Shown piece after piece: positions 7,801 through 15,454 of a DNA stretch of 64,000 bases. The DNA lies in assembly GCF_014837235.1 (NCBI RefSeq), contig NZ_JACYFT010000001.1:1005688-1069687 (forward strand). The letters are read 5' to 3'. Made by a program: the position numbers and the translations under genes. The stretch's first letter is position 1; every line of letters starts with the position of its first letter. A model generated the notes under the pieces. It was not told where the DNA came from. It worked only from the letters and a program-made list of their open reading frames with translations, and searched no databases. The stretch comes from Limnohabitans radicicola. GTDB taxonomy: Bacteria; Pseudomonadota; Gammaproteobacteria; Burkholderiales; Burkholderiaceae_C.

Positions 7801-9675
7801 TCACCAGGTGTCGATGGCCAGCGGGCGATCGACGTCCGTCACCCGCCCGGCCTGCAATCCTGCCACCAGCCAGGCGCGCGTGTCTGCTGGATCGATGACG
7901 GCGTCGATTTCGAGCGTCGCGGCCATGTTGATGGCGCTGCCGCCTTCGTACTGCTGCGCCAGCAACTTCTGAAACAGCGCCTCGCGCTCCGCGCCTTCGG
8001 GCACCGCTTCGAGTTCCTTGCGAAAGCCCAGACGCACCGCACCTTCCAGCCCCATGGCACCGAACTCGCCCGTGGGCCAGGCCACATGGCACAGCGGCTC
8101 GTGGAACCCGCCCGCCGTCATGGCCATGGCGCCCAGGCCATAGCCTTTGCGCAGCACCACACTCAGGTAGGGCACGCGCAGATGGGCCGCCGCAATGAAC
8201 ATGCGCGAGACGTGCCGCACTTGGGCCTGGGTCTCGATGTCGGGCCCGACCATGAAGCCGGGCGTGTCCACCAGACTCACGATGGGCAGGCCGTGCGCAT
8301 TGCACAGCTGCATGAAGCGCGCCGCCTTGTCCGCGGCATCGGCGTCAATCGCACCCCCCAGGTGGTGCGGGTTGTTGGCCATCAGGCCCACCGGGCGGCC
8401 TTCGATGCGGGCCAGCGCCGTGTGGATGCCCACGCCAAAGCCCGTGCGCAGCATCAAGAGGCTGCCCACGTCGGCCGTGCCCTGCATGGCCGCGCGCGTG
8501 TCGTACACGCGCAAGCGGTTTTCGGGCACCACGTCGCGCAGCGCGTACGCAGGGGGTGCCTGCCAGTCGGACTGGACGCCCTGAAAAAACGAGAGGTAAT
8601 GCCGGGCTGCCGCCACCGCCTGCGCTTCCGTCTCCACCAGCACATCGATCACGCCGTTGCCGTGCTGCACGCCACTCGGGCCAATCTGCTCGGGTTTGTA
8701 GACCCCCAGACCACCGCCCTCGACCATGGCCGGGCCACCCATGCCGATGTTGCTGTCGCGGGTGGCAATGATCACGTCCGAGCAGCCGAGCAAGGCGGCG
8801 TTGCCCGCAAAGCAGCGCCCGGCCACCACGCCCACCACCGGCACCTGGCCATTGAGGCGGGCAAACGAGGCGAAGGTGCCCACATGCAGGCCCGCCACGA
8901 TGGGCATGTCCACATCGCCCGGGCGACCACCGCCGCCCTCAGCAAACAGCACCACGGGCAGCTGGTGCTGCAAGGCGATGCCCAGCATGCGGTCGGTCTT
9001 TTGGTGGTTGCGCATGCCCTGCGTGCCCGCCAGCACGGTGAAGTCGTAGGCCATGACCACCACGCGCTGGCCGTTGACTGTGCCAATGCCCGTGACCATG
9101 CCGTCCGCCGGGGTGTTGCGCATCAGGTCGTCCGCCGTGCGGCGGCGGCTTTGCGCGGCCACGGCCAGCGCGCCGTATTCGATGAAGGAGCCTTCGTCGC
9201 ACAGGTCAGCAATGTTCTCGCGGGCCGTACGCAGCCCCAAGGCGTGGCGCTTGGCCACGGCTTCAGGGCGCTGCGCGTCCTGGGTGAAGGCCTGGCGGTC
9301 TTGCAGTTTTTGCAGGTCGGCACGCGCCTTTGCAGGCGCCTGCACAGGCGCTGCCACTGAACTGGACCCTGGACTGGGCGCAGTGGTCACAGCAGGGGCA
9401 GCAGCAACGCCCTCGGGGGCACTCGCAGCAATATTCGCGGCCACGGTCGCGGGGGCCTCGCCCTCGGCCAGCATCGCCAGCACATCGCCTTCGGCCACCG
9501 CCTCGCCCGCTCGGTAGAACACTTCCCCCAAACAGCCGCCATGGTCGGCACGGATTTCGTGCTCCATCTTCATGGCTTCCAGAATCACCAGCACATCGCC
9601 AGCGGCCACGGGCTCGCCTGGTCGGACCAGCCACTGCACCACCTGCGCCTGAAGGGGGGAATGTATTTTTTGCAT
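7801..9675 (-). CDS. Biotin-carrier / carboxyltransferase fusion (acyl-CoA carboxylase)
   Basis: A 624-residue fusion. Residues 1-75 form a biotinyl domain with EAMKMEHE, Lys36 being the biotin-bearing residue. An Ala/Pro-rich linker follows (about 75-118), and then a carboxyltransferase domain of the PccB/AccD type (about 120-624) with both N- and C-terminal lobes (EGGGGRPG, then LMANNPHHLGGAIDADAADK and VDTPGFMVGP). The protein should carry carboxybiotin and transfer the carboxyl group to an acyl-CoA. Carrier domains are more often joined to the biotin carboxylase half, so this order is less usual. No biotin carboxylase gene is in the window; it must be supplied from elsewhere. The substrate acyl-CoA is not predictable. 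Confidence 0.85.
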   Translation of the reverse strand: MQKIHSPLQAQVVQWLVRPGEPVAAGDVLVILEAMKMEHEIRADHGGCLGEVFYRAGEAVAEGDVLAMLAEGEAPATVAANIAASAPEGVAAAPAVTTAPSPGSSSVAAPVQAPAKARADLQKLQDRQAFTQDAQRPEAVAKRHALGLRTARENIADLCDEGSFIEYGALAVAAQSRRRTADDLMRNTPADGMVTGIGTVNGQRVVVMAYDFTVLAGTQGMRNHQKTDRMLGIALQHQLPVVLFAEGGGGRPGDVDMPIVAGLHVGTFASFARLNGQVPVVGVVAGRCFAGNAALLGCSDVIIATRDSNIGMGGPAMVEGGGLGVYKPEQIGPSGVQHGNGVIDVLVETEAQAVAAARHYLSFFQGVQSDWQAPPAYALRDVVPENRLRVYDTRAAMQGTADVGSLLMLRTGFGVGIHTALARIEGRPVGLMANNPHHLGGAIDADAADKAARFMQLCNAHGLPIVSLVDTPGFMVGPDIETQAQVRHVSRMFIAAAHLRVPYLSVVLRKGYGLGAMAMTAGGFHEPLCHVAWPTGEFGAMGLEGAVRLGFRKELEAVPEGAEREALFQKLLAQQYEGGSAINMAATLEIDAVIDPADTRAWLVAGLQAGRVTDVDRPLAIDTW

Positions 9676-9742
9676 CGGGCCATTGTGGGGTGCCCCGCCC
9701 CTGGCCCACGGTCAAATTCGGGACAAGGTCATTCTGAAGGTG

Positions 9743-10426
9743 TCAGCGCTGGCCAAAAATCGCCGTGCCCACCCGCACCATGGTGCTGCCCTCGGCGATG
9801 GCGGCGCTCATGTCGGCGCTCATGCCCATCGACAGCGTGTCCAGCGGCAAGCCCCGGGCGCGCAAGCTGTCAAACAGGTCTTTGGCCTCGCGGTGCACGG
9901 CACGCATCTGCGCCTCGGTCTCAGCCGGTTCGGGAATGGTCATGAGCCCACGCAGTTGCAGGCGCGGCAGTGCCGCCACCGCCTGCGCCAGCGCAGGCAG
10001 CTCCTGCGGACTCACGCCCGATTTGTTGGCTCCGCCGTCCACATTGACCTGGATGCACACCTGCAAAGGCGGCAGGTGATCGGGGCGCTGCTCTGACAGG
10101 CGCTGGGCGATCTTGAAGCGATCGATGCTGTGCACCCAGTCAAAGTGCTCGGCCACCAGCCGTGTCTTGTTGCTCTGGATCGGGCCGATGCAGTGCCACA
10201 CAAGCGGCAAATCGCGCAGCGCATCGATCTTGTCCACCGCTTCCTGGATGTAGTTCTCGCCAAAGGCGGTTTGCCCAGCCGTGTGGGCGGCCCGCACGGC
10301 GTCCGGCCCCCAGGTCTTGGAGACGGCAAGCAGTTGTACGCTGCTCGCAGGCCGACCCGCCGCCTGGCAAGCCGCCTCGATGTGCGCGTGGACCTGCGCC
10401 AGATTCTCAGCAATGAAAGCGTTCAT
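9743..10426 (-). CDS. yggS: PLP homeostasis protein, YggS/PROSC family
   Basis: A 227-residue PLP-binding single-barrel protein. The PLP lysine is Lys37 in LLAVSKTW; FGENYIQE, HCIGPIQSNK, and the C-terminal LSMGMSADMSAAIAEGSTMVRVGTAIFG signature elements (shortened here as LSMGMS, DMSAAI, GSTMVRVG) are all present. The family keeps free PLP at safe levels and affects amino acid pools; it has no known catalytic turnover. The ATG at 10426 gives the usual length; an upstream in-frame start at 10474 adds non-family sequence. It is divergent from the dehydrogenase gene at 10541. Confidence 0.94.
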   Translation of the reverse strand: MNAFIAENLAQVHAHIEAACQAAGRPASSVQLLAVSKTWGPDAVRAAHTAGQTAFGENYIQEAVDKIDALRDLPLVWHCIGPIQSNKTRLVAEHFDWVHSIDRFKIAQRLSEQRPDHLPPLQVCIQVNVDGGANKSGVSPQELPALAQAVAALPRLQLRGLMTIPEPAETEAQMRAVHREAKDLFDSLRARGLPLDTLSMGMSADMSAAIAEGSTMVRVGTAIFGQR

Positions 10427-10540
10427 GGCCTGAGCGTACCAAAACCCGACCTGCTGCCAGGTGCAAGCCACCATGGCGACCCCACGCAGACGCCCATGCT
10501 GCTAAATTCTCAGCTTTTGATCTACTGACCGGGACTGTCC

Positions 10541-11446
10541 ATGAGCCAAATCGCTGCCAAAACCTACGAACCCACCCCTGCCCGCAAGGTGGCCTTTTTG
10601 GGCCTGGGCGTCATGGGCTACCCCATGGCTGGGCACCTGGCCCGTGCGGGCCACCAGGTCACCGTGTACAACCGCAGCGCGGCCAAAGCGGCGGCCTGGG
10701 TGGCCGAGTGCCCCGGCAACGCCAGTGCCCCCACCCCACGCGAAGCGGCTGCAGGCGCGGACATCGTGTTCGCCTGTGTGGGCAACGACGATGATCTGCG
10801 CAGCGTGGTGCTCGGCGCCGACGGTGCCTTTGCCGGCATGAAGCACGGCGCAATCTTTGTAGACCACACCACCGCCTCGGCATCGGTGGCCCGTGAGCTG
10901 TCGGCCCAAGCCCAAAAAATAGGCTTGCAGTTCATCGACGCGCCTGTCTCGGGCGGCCAGGCGGGTGCCCAAAACGGCATGCTCACCGTCATGTGCGGCG
11001 GTGACGCAGCGGCTTTCGACAACGTCAAGCCCGCGGCCATGGCGTTCTCGCGGGCCTTCACCCTGCTGGGCGAGTCGGGCGCGGGCCAGCTGGCCAAGAT
11101 GGTCAATCAGATCTGCATCGCCGGGCTGGTGCAAGGCCTGTCCGAAGCCGTGGCCTTTGGCCAGCAGGCGGGGCTGGACATGCATCAGGTGCTGGACGTG
11201 ATTGGCAAGGGCGCTGCGCAGAGCTGGCAACTGGACAACCGCGGCAAGACCATGGCCGACGACAAATTCGATTTCGGTTTTGCCGTCGACTGGATGCGCA
11301 AGGACCTGGGCCTGGTGCTGGACGAAGCCAAGCGCAACGGCGCGCGCCTGCCTGTGACGGCGCTGGTGGATCAGTTTTACGCCGATGTGCAGAAAATGGG
11401 CGGCGGCCGCTGGGACACCTCCAGCCTGATTCGACGCCTGCGCTGA
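10541..11446 (+). CDS. NAD(P)-dependent beta-hydroxyacid dehydrogenase (3-HIBDH family)
   Basis: A 301-residue oxidoreductase of the 3-hydroxyisobutyrate / tartronate-semialdehyde reductase family. The Rossmann motif FLGLGVMGYPMAGHLARAGH is at about 19-38, the substrate loop FIDAPVSGGQAGA at 131-143 and the catalytic lysine is Lys186 in GAGQLAKMVNQ. An unusual 15-residue leader precedes the Rossmann fold. The substrate may be 3-hydroxyisobutyrate, tartronate semialdehyde or a related beta-hydroxyacid; the sequence does not decide. It is a single-gene unit ended by a strong terminator hairpin. Confidence 0.88.
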   Translation: MSQIAAKTYEPTPARKVAFLGLGVMGYPMAGHLARAGHQVTVYNRSAAKAAAWVAECPGNASAPTPREAAAGADIVFACVGNDDDLRSVVLGADGAFAGMKHGAIFVDHTTASASVARELSAQAQKIGLQFIDAPVSGGQAGAQNGMLTVMCGGDAAAFDNVKPAAMAFSRAFTLLGESGAGQLAKMVNQICIAGLVQGLSEAVAFGQQAGLDMHQVLDVIGKGAAQSWQLDNRGKTMADDKFDFGFAVDWMRKDLGLVLDEAKRNGARLPVTALVDQFYADVQKMGGGRWDTSSLIRRLR

Positions 11447-11468
11447 AAACGGTTCACCGCAAAACAAA

Positions 11469-11498
11469 ACGGCCCGGTGGAAACACCGGGCCGTTTTT
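11469..11498. terminator. Bidirectional intrinsic terminator
   Basis: The stem ACGGCCCGGTG / CACCGGGCCGT has a GAAA loop, with a T-run after it and an A-run before it. It lies between the convergent dehydrogenase gene and the BON lipoprotein gene and can serve both strands. Confidence 0.9.
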
Positions 11499-11523
11499 CA
11501 TGGGCGTTCAGGCCGTGGACAGT

Positions 11524-12150
11524 TCACTTGCCCATGGGCGGCTGGCTCAGGCGCTTGAGTTCTTCTTCGGAGATGTCTTCAAACACCCGCACCACTTTGG
11601 CCACGCCGCCCACACTGCGGGCAATGTCGGTGGCGCGCTTGGCTTCGCGCTGGGTCACGCGGCCCATCAGGTACACCACGCCGCGTTCGGTCACGACCTT
11701 GATGCTGTTGGACTGCAGGTCCTTGGCGTCGATGAAGGCCGCCTTGATCTGACTGGTGGTCACGGTGTCTTTGGTGCGCTGGGTCAAGCTGCTGGGGGCC
11801 ATAACAGCCAGGTCATTGACCACGGTTTTGACGTTTTCCTGGCTCTGCGCCAGCTTCTCGACGCGTTCACGGTCGGCGGCAGTGGCGGCCTCACCGCTGA
11901 GCAACACCTGACGGTTGAAGCTCGTCACATTCAGGTGCACGCGATCGCCCAGGTTCTGGCGCACGGCACTGGCCACCTTCAACTCAATCGCTTCGTCCTC
12001 GAGTTGCGTACCCGCCGTGCGGCGGTCGGTGGCGACCACACCCGTCATCACGGCGCCGCCCACGATCAGGGGCGCACAACCGGACAGACCGGACAAAACA
12101 GCGCCGACCAAAACACACGACAGCAAGGGCAGTTTCATAGCGGTTTTCAT
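11524..12150 (-). CDS. dolP: Outer-membrane BON-domain lipoprotein, DolP (YraP) type
   Basis: A 208-residue lipoprotein. The signal peptide ends in the lipobox LSGC, with Cys25 as the acylated residue. Two BON domains follow (about 45-113 and 122-193), the arrangement of DolP/YraP, which keeps the outer membrane intact and helps BAM-dependent assembly. It starts inside the end of the diaA-like gene by an ATGA overlap (12147-12150), and yraN and rsmI follow upstream; this is the same gene neighbourhood as yraN-diaA-yraP in E. coli. That context supports the assignment. It ends next to a bidirectional terminator. Confidence 0.92.
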   Translation of the reverse strand: MKTAMKLPLLSCVLVGAVLSGLSGCAPLIVGGAVMTGVVATDRRTAGTQLEDEAIELKVASAVRQNLGDRVHLNVTSFNRQVLLSGEAATAADRERVEKLAQSQENVKTVVNDLAVMAPSSLTQRTKDTVTTSQIKAAFIDAKDLQSNSIKVVTERGVVYLMGRVTQREAKRATDIARSVGGVAKVVRVFEDISEEELKRLSQPPMGK

Positions 12151-12734
12151 TCCAAAGGCTCCTGTTCACCCAGCAACTGGGTATCGATTCCATCACACAA
12201 ACAGTGCAGCACCAGGTGCTGCACCTCACGTATTCTCGCACCCCGCTCGTGGGGCACACCGACATGCACATCGGTCTCGCGCAGCTGCTTGCCGACCGCG
12301 CCGCCGTGGCCGCCGGTCAGGGCCAGCACGGTCATCTCGCGCTCATGGGCGGCCTGCACGGCCTGCAACAAGGCAGGCTCCTGGCCATCCAGGCTGATGA
12401 GCACCAGCACATCGCCAGTCTGGCCCAGCGCCCGCACCTGGCGCGCCAGGGTCTGGTCATCGGGCCAGGCGGTGGCCGTCAGTGCATCGGCCGACAAGGC
12501 GAGCGCCGCCAGACCGGGCCGCTCGCGCTCAAAACCACCCACCAGCAAATGTGCCAAATACTGCGCCAGCGCAGCGGATGCACCCAAACCCGCCACCAAC
12601 ACCTTGCCCCCACCCGTGACACTGGCCAGCACGGCTTGTACCGCCGCGTCCACGGGTTTGGCCAAGGCTTCGGCCACCTGGTAATGCAGGTCGGCACTGT
12701 CGATGAAGTGTTGCTGGATGCGCAGGTCTAACAT
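12147..12734 (-). CDS. diaA: SIS-domain protein, DiaA / GmhA-like
   Basis: A 195-residue SIS-domain protein (sugar isomerase fold) with the nucleotide/sugar-phosphate loop region VLVAGLGASAALAQYLAHL and a later LVLISLDGQE segment. In the yraN-diaA-dolP neighbourhood the family member is DiaA, a DnaA-binding tetramer that helps time replication initiation; related GmhA makes heptose for LPS. The usual Gly-Asn-Gly-Gly-Ser loop is degenerate here (GLGASA), so an enzyme role is doubtful and the DnaA role is by context only. The ATG at 12734 gives the normal N-terminus MLDLRIQQHF. Its stop overlaps the dolP start by four bases. Confidence 0.82.
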   Translation of the reverse strand: MLDLRIQQHFIDSADLHYQVAEALAKPVDAAVQAVLASVTGGGKVLVAGLGASAALAQYLAHLLVGGFERERPGLAALALSADALTATAWPDDQTLARQVRALGQTGDVLVLISLDGQEPALLQAVQAAHEREMTVLALTGGHGGAVGKQLRETDVHVGVPHERGARIREVQHLVLHCLCDGIDTQLLGEQEPLE

Positions 12735-12817
12735 GGCGCGGATGATAACCGCCGCCTTGGCCTGTACCACTTGAATTGACAGATTTTGCGTTTCCGCTTG
12801 TGAATGGCGTCGGCCTG

Positions 12818-13210
12818 TCAGCTGGCGTCAAAGGCGGCTTGCAACCAGACCGGGCCCGTCCCCTCAAGCAGCACCACGTCAAAACGCGTGGGTGGCATGC
12901 GGCGCCAGCGCATCAGGTAGTGGCGCGCAGCAAAGACGATGCGCTGCTGCTTGGTGCGCCCGATGCTGGCGCCCGCCCCGCCAAAGTCGCTGCGGCTGCG
13001 CTTGCGGACCTCGACGAACACCACCGTGCCGTCGGCCGACTGCATGATCAAATCGATTTCGCCGCCACCGCGCCCGGGCGTCCGATAATTGCGCTGCAAC
13101 AACCGCAAGCCTTGGTCCTGCAAATAGGCCAGCGCCTCGTCTTCGCCCGCATCTCCGCGGGCTTTGGTGGTGGCAGGGGTGCCTGCCTTGCCCTGTTGAA
13201 GGAATTGCAT
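12818..13210 (-). CDS. yraN: YraN family putative endonuclease (UPF0102)
   Basis: A 130-residue protein of the YraN/UPF0102 family, a small PD-(D/E)xK nuclease-like fold. The core is seen as GEDEALAYLQDQGLRLL, then GEIDLIMQ and VFVEVRKRS, giving the acidic-acidic-lysine pattern (the usual Lys is replaced by Arg in EVRKR, with Lys next). The precise role is not known. The ATG at 13208-13210 gives MQFLQQGK and shares a base with the TTG start of rsmI on the other strand, so the two genes are head to head with no gap. An upstream start at 13300 would run inside rsmI and is rejected. Confidence 0.9.
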   Translation of the reverse strand: MQFLQQGKAGTPATTKARGDAGEDEALAYLQDQGLRLLQRNYRTPGRGGGEIDLIMQSADGTVVFVEVRKRSRSDFGGAGASIGRTKQQRIVFAARHYLMRWRRMPPTRFDVVLLEGTGPVWLQAAFDAS

Positions 13211-14139
13211 TGACTTCTTCTCCCTTGACCGCTTCGTTTGCCCGGGCCCTGGAGGCCGCGCAAGACGCTGCCGGATCGCAAAACCACCCGACCCACACAC
13301 TGTATGTGGTGGCCACCCCGATTGGCAACCTGGCCGACATCAGCCTGCGTGCCCTGCAGGTGCTGCGCCTGGTCGATGCCGTGGCCTGCGAAGACACACG
13401 CCACACCCAGCAACTGCTGCGCGCCTACGGTCTGGACCGTCCTGGAGGTCAGCTGTTGGCGGTGCACCAGCACAACGAAGCCGAAGCCGCCCAAGGGGTG
13501 CTGGACAAGCTGGCCCAAGGCCAGCGCGTGGCCTATGTGAGCGATGCGGGCACCCCCGCCATCAGCGACCCCGGCGCCCGGCTGGTGGCGACCGTGCGCG
13601 CGGCGGGTTACCGCGTGCTGCCTTTGCCCGGGGCCAGCAGCGTGGTGACCGTGCTCAGCGCCTCCGGCATGACGGGCGACCACGGTTTTGTGTTTGCGGG
13701 CTTCCTGCCGTCCAAGGCCGCAGAGCGCCAAAGTGCGGTGCAGGCCCTGGCGGCCGAGCCGCGCGCCGTGGTGCTGCTTGAAGCGCCGCACCGCATCGAG
13801 GCCCTGGCACAAGCCCTGGGTGTGCTGGGGGAGCGCCGCATCACCATCGGGCGCGAGTTGACCAAGCAGTTTGAGCAAATCGCAACACTGCCAGCACAAG
13901 ACCTGGCCGCCTGGCTGGCCGAAAAACCCGAACGCCAGCGCGGTGAATTCGCCCTGGTGCTGCACGACGCCCCCGTGACCACGTCGACTGGCGAAGGCGA
14001 GCGGGTGCTCCGGCTCCTGCTGCCCGAATTGCCGCTGAAGACAGCGGTCAAGCTGGCCGCAGAAATTTCAGGTGAATCCAAAAACGTGTTGTACGACCGG
14101 GCCCTGCAATTCAAGCAAGGCGCAGAAGATGGCGTTTGA
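13210..14139 (+). CDS. rsmI: 16S rRNA (cytidine1402-2'-O)-methyltransferase
   Basis: A 309-residue SAM-dependent methyltransferase of the tetrapyrrole-methylase fold that adds the 2'-O-methyl to C1402 of 16S rRNA. The signature is clear: LYVVATPIGNLADISLRAL, ACEDTRHTQ, VSDAGTPAISDPG, and LPLPGASS. The TTG start at 13210 is inferred because no ATG or GTG occurs before the conserved LYVVATPIGNL, and AAGGAA stands five bases upstream. Its start codon overlaps by one base the yraN start on the opposite strand. It is a single rightward gene converging on an EamA transporter. Confidence 0.93.
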   Translation: MTSSPLTASFARALEAAQDAAGSQNHPTHTLYVVATPIGNLADISLRALQVLRLVDAVACEDTRHTQQLLRAYGLDRPGGQLLAVHQHNEAEAAQGVLDKLAQGQRVAYVSDAGTPAISDPGARLVATVRAAGYRVLPLPGASSVVTVLSASGMTGDHGFVFAGFLPSKAAERQSAVQALAAEPRAVVLLEAPHRIEALAQALGVLGERRITIGRELTKQFEQIATLPAQDLAAWLAEKPERQRGEFALVLHDAPVTTSTGEGERVLRLLLPELPLKTAVKLAAEISGESKNVLYDRALQFKQGAEDGV

Positions 14140-14175
14140 CGGCGCTGGAACAGCACCCAGGTAAAACGGGGCTGG

Positions 14176-15087
14176 TCAGCGCTTGCGCAAACCCAGCGCC
14201 ACCACGGTGCCCACCACGATGGCCGCTCCGGCCAGCTGCATCGGCGCGATCGACTGGCCGAGCAAGGCCCAGGCCAGCACCAGGGCAAACACCGGCTCCA
14301 CATTCATGATGGGCGAGTTGCCCACCACGCCCAGCTTGGGCAGGACGATGAACATGATGGTGAAGGCCGTGCCGTACAGGAAGGTCAGCAAGCACAACCC
14401 CCACCAACCCAGCGCGTCCACTGGCAGGTGAAAGCCCCCGGTCGCCGCCGCCGTGAGCGAGGCCAGCACGGCCACCTGGGCCATGGTGGTGAAGGTGCGC
14501 AAACGGCCATCGAGGTCTCCGGCTTCGTATTGCGTGAGCACCATGGCCAAACCGAATGTGGCCGATGCCCCCATGGCAAACACCACGCCCGCGCCAATTT
14601 GCCCCCAATGGGCAGCCGCGCCCAGACCCGAAGCCGCGCCCAGCACATCGAGCGCCAAGGCCAGACCGATCAGCATGACCGGCATGGACAAGAGCACGGC
14701 GCGCTCAGGGCGGTGTCCATAGAGCATGCGAGCCCAAAAAGCGGTTGAGAGGGGGTAAGTGTTGAACACCAGCAGCGCCAGGGCCACAGGCAGCCGGGCC
14801 ACCGAGGAGTACAGGCAAACACTCTGAACGGCGATCAGTGCGCCGATCAAGGGGAGGAATTTTTTGTGGCGAGACGTCAGCGCCAGGGAAACCTGCTGCT
14901 GCCAGAGGATGAGGCCGACCACCAAAGCGGTGACGCCGCTGCGAAAACTCACCGCCGTGACCACATCGACCCCATGGTTGAAGGCCAAACGGGCCGACAC
15001 ATGGTTGGCGCCCATCATCAGGGCAATCAGCAAGAGGGTGAGGAAGGCGGTGGCCGACAGGGCCGGGCGTGAGGGGGACTCGGTCAT
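14176..15087 (-). CDS. EamA/DMT-family transporter
   Basis: A 303-residue integral membrane protein with about ten helices in two EamA repeats (about 12-140 and 160-300), typical of drug/metabolite exporters. The first helix carries LIALMMGANHVSARLAF, the position where family members have the conserved GxNxxxxK/R entry. The substrate is unknown; relatives export amino acids, nucleosides or other metabolites. It is a single leftward gene convergent with rsmI. Confidence 0.88.
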   Translation of the reverse strand: MTESPSRPALSATAFLTLLLIALMMGANHVSARLAFNHGVDVVTAVSFRSGVTALVVGLILWQQQVSLALTSRHKKFLPLIGALIAVQSVCLYSSVARLPVALALLVFNTYPLSTAFWARMLYGHRPERAVLLSMPVMLIGLALALDVLGAASGLGAAAHWGQIGAGVVFAMGASATFGLAMVLTQYEAGDLDGRLRTFTTMAQVAVLASLTAAATGGFHLPVDALGWWGLCLLTFLYGTAFTIMFIVLPKLGVVGNSPIMNVEPVFALVLAWALLGQSIAPMQLAGAAIVVGTVVALGLRKR

Positions 15088-15165
15088 TCAGAGAATTTAA
15101 CCGCCTGCCCCCTGGAGGCGGTGACATGCTGGCGACTGCAGCTTAGCGCCAGCGTTAGAAACGAA

Positions 15166-15327
15166 TCAGGCGCCAGCCCACTCGCGGGACTGGATGTGCT
15201 GACGGAAACGCTCGGTGCGCGCCATCGCTTCTTCTTTTTCTTCTTGCTGGATATCACGCACCGTTTTCAGATACAGCGCCAAAACCACCAAAGACAACAA
15301 GACAACCACAACAACAGACATCCACAT
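15166..15327 (-). CDS. Small single-pass membrane protein, 53 residues
   Basis: This short gene lies in a stretch that otherwise looks empty. Reading leftward from the ATG at 15327 it encodes 53 residues: MWMSVVVVVLLSLVVLALYL (one strongly hydrophobic helix), then a charged amphipathic tail with QQEEKEEAMARTERFRQH, ending WAGA before TGA. A GAGGAG ribosome-binding site stands seven bases before the start. A promoter-like pair TAGACA-17-AATAAT ends about 45 bases upstream. The layout (N-out or N-in anchor with a cytoplasmic or periplasmic charged helix) suggests a small membrane-associated subunit or regulator. No family is recognised. A second ATG at 15321 is possible. Confidence 0.75.
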   Translation of the reverse strand: MWMSVVVVVLLSLVVLALYLKTVRDIQQEEKEEAMARTERFRQHIQSREWAGA

Positions 15328-15371
15328 GATTTTTCTCCTCTGACCTCGCGTTTTGCGATGTCGATGGCTGA

Positions 15372-15400
15372 ATTATTGCAAAAACCAGTTTTACTGTCTA
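15372..15400 (-). promoter_or_regulatory. Sigma-70-like promoter for the 53-residue membrane protein
   Basis: On the minus strand TAGACA (15400-15395) and AATAAT (15377-15372) are 17 bases apart; each fits the consensus at five of six positions. Transcription would start near 15365, giving a leader of about 38 bases. The region 15340-15454 is much more AT-rich than the surrounding genome, as is common at promoters. Confidence 0.6.
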
Positions 15401-15454
15401 TTAAAGAATCTTATTTAAAATGGTGATTTTAGATTTTTTAACAACACATATGTA

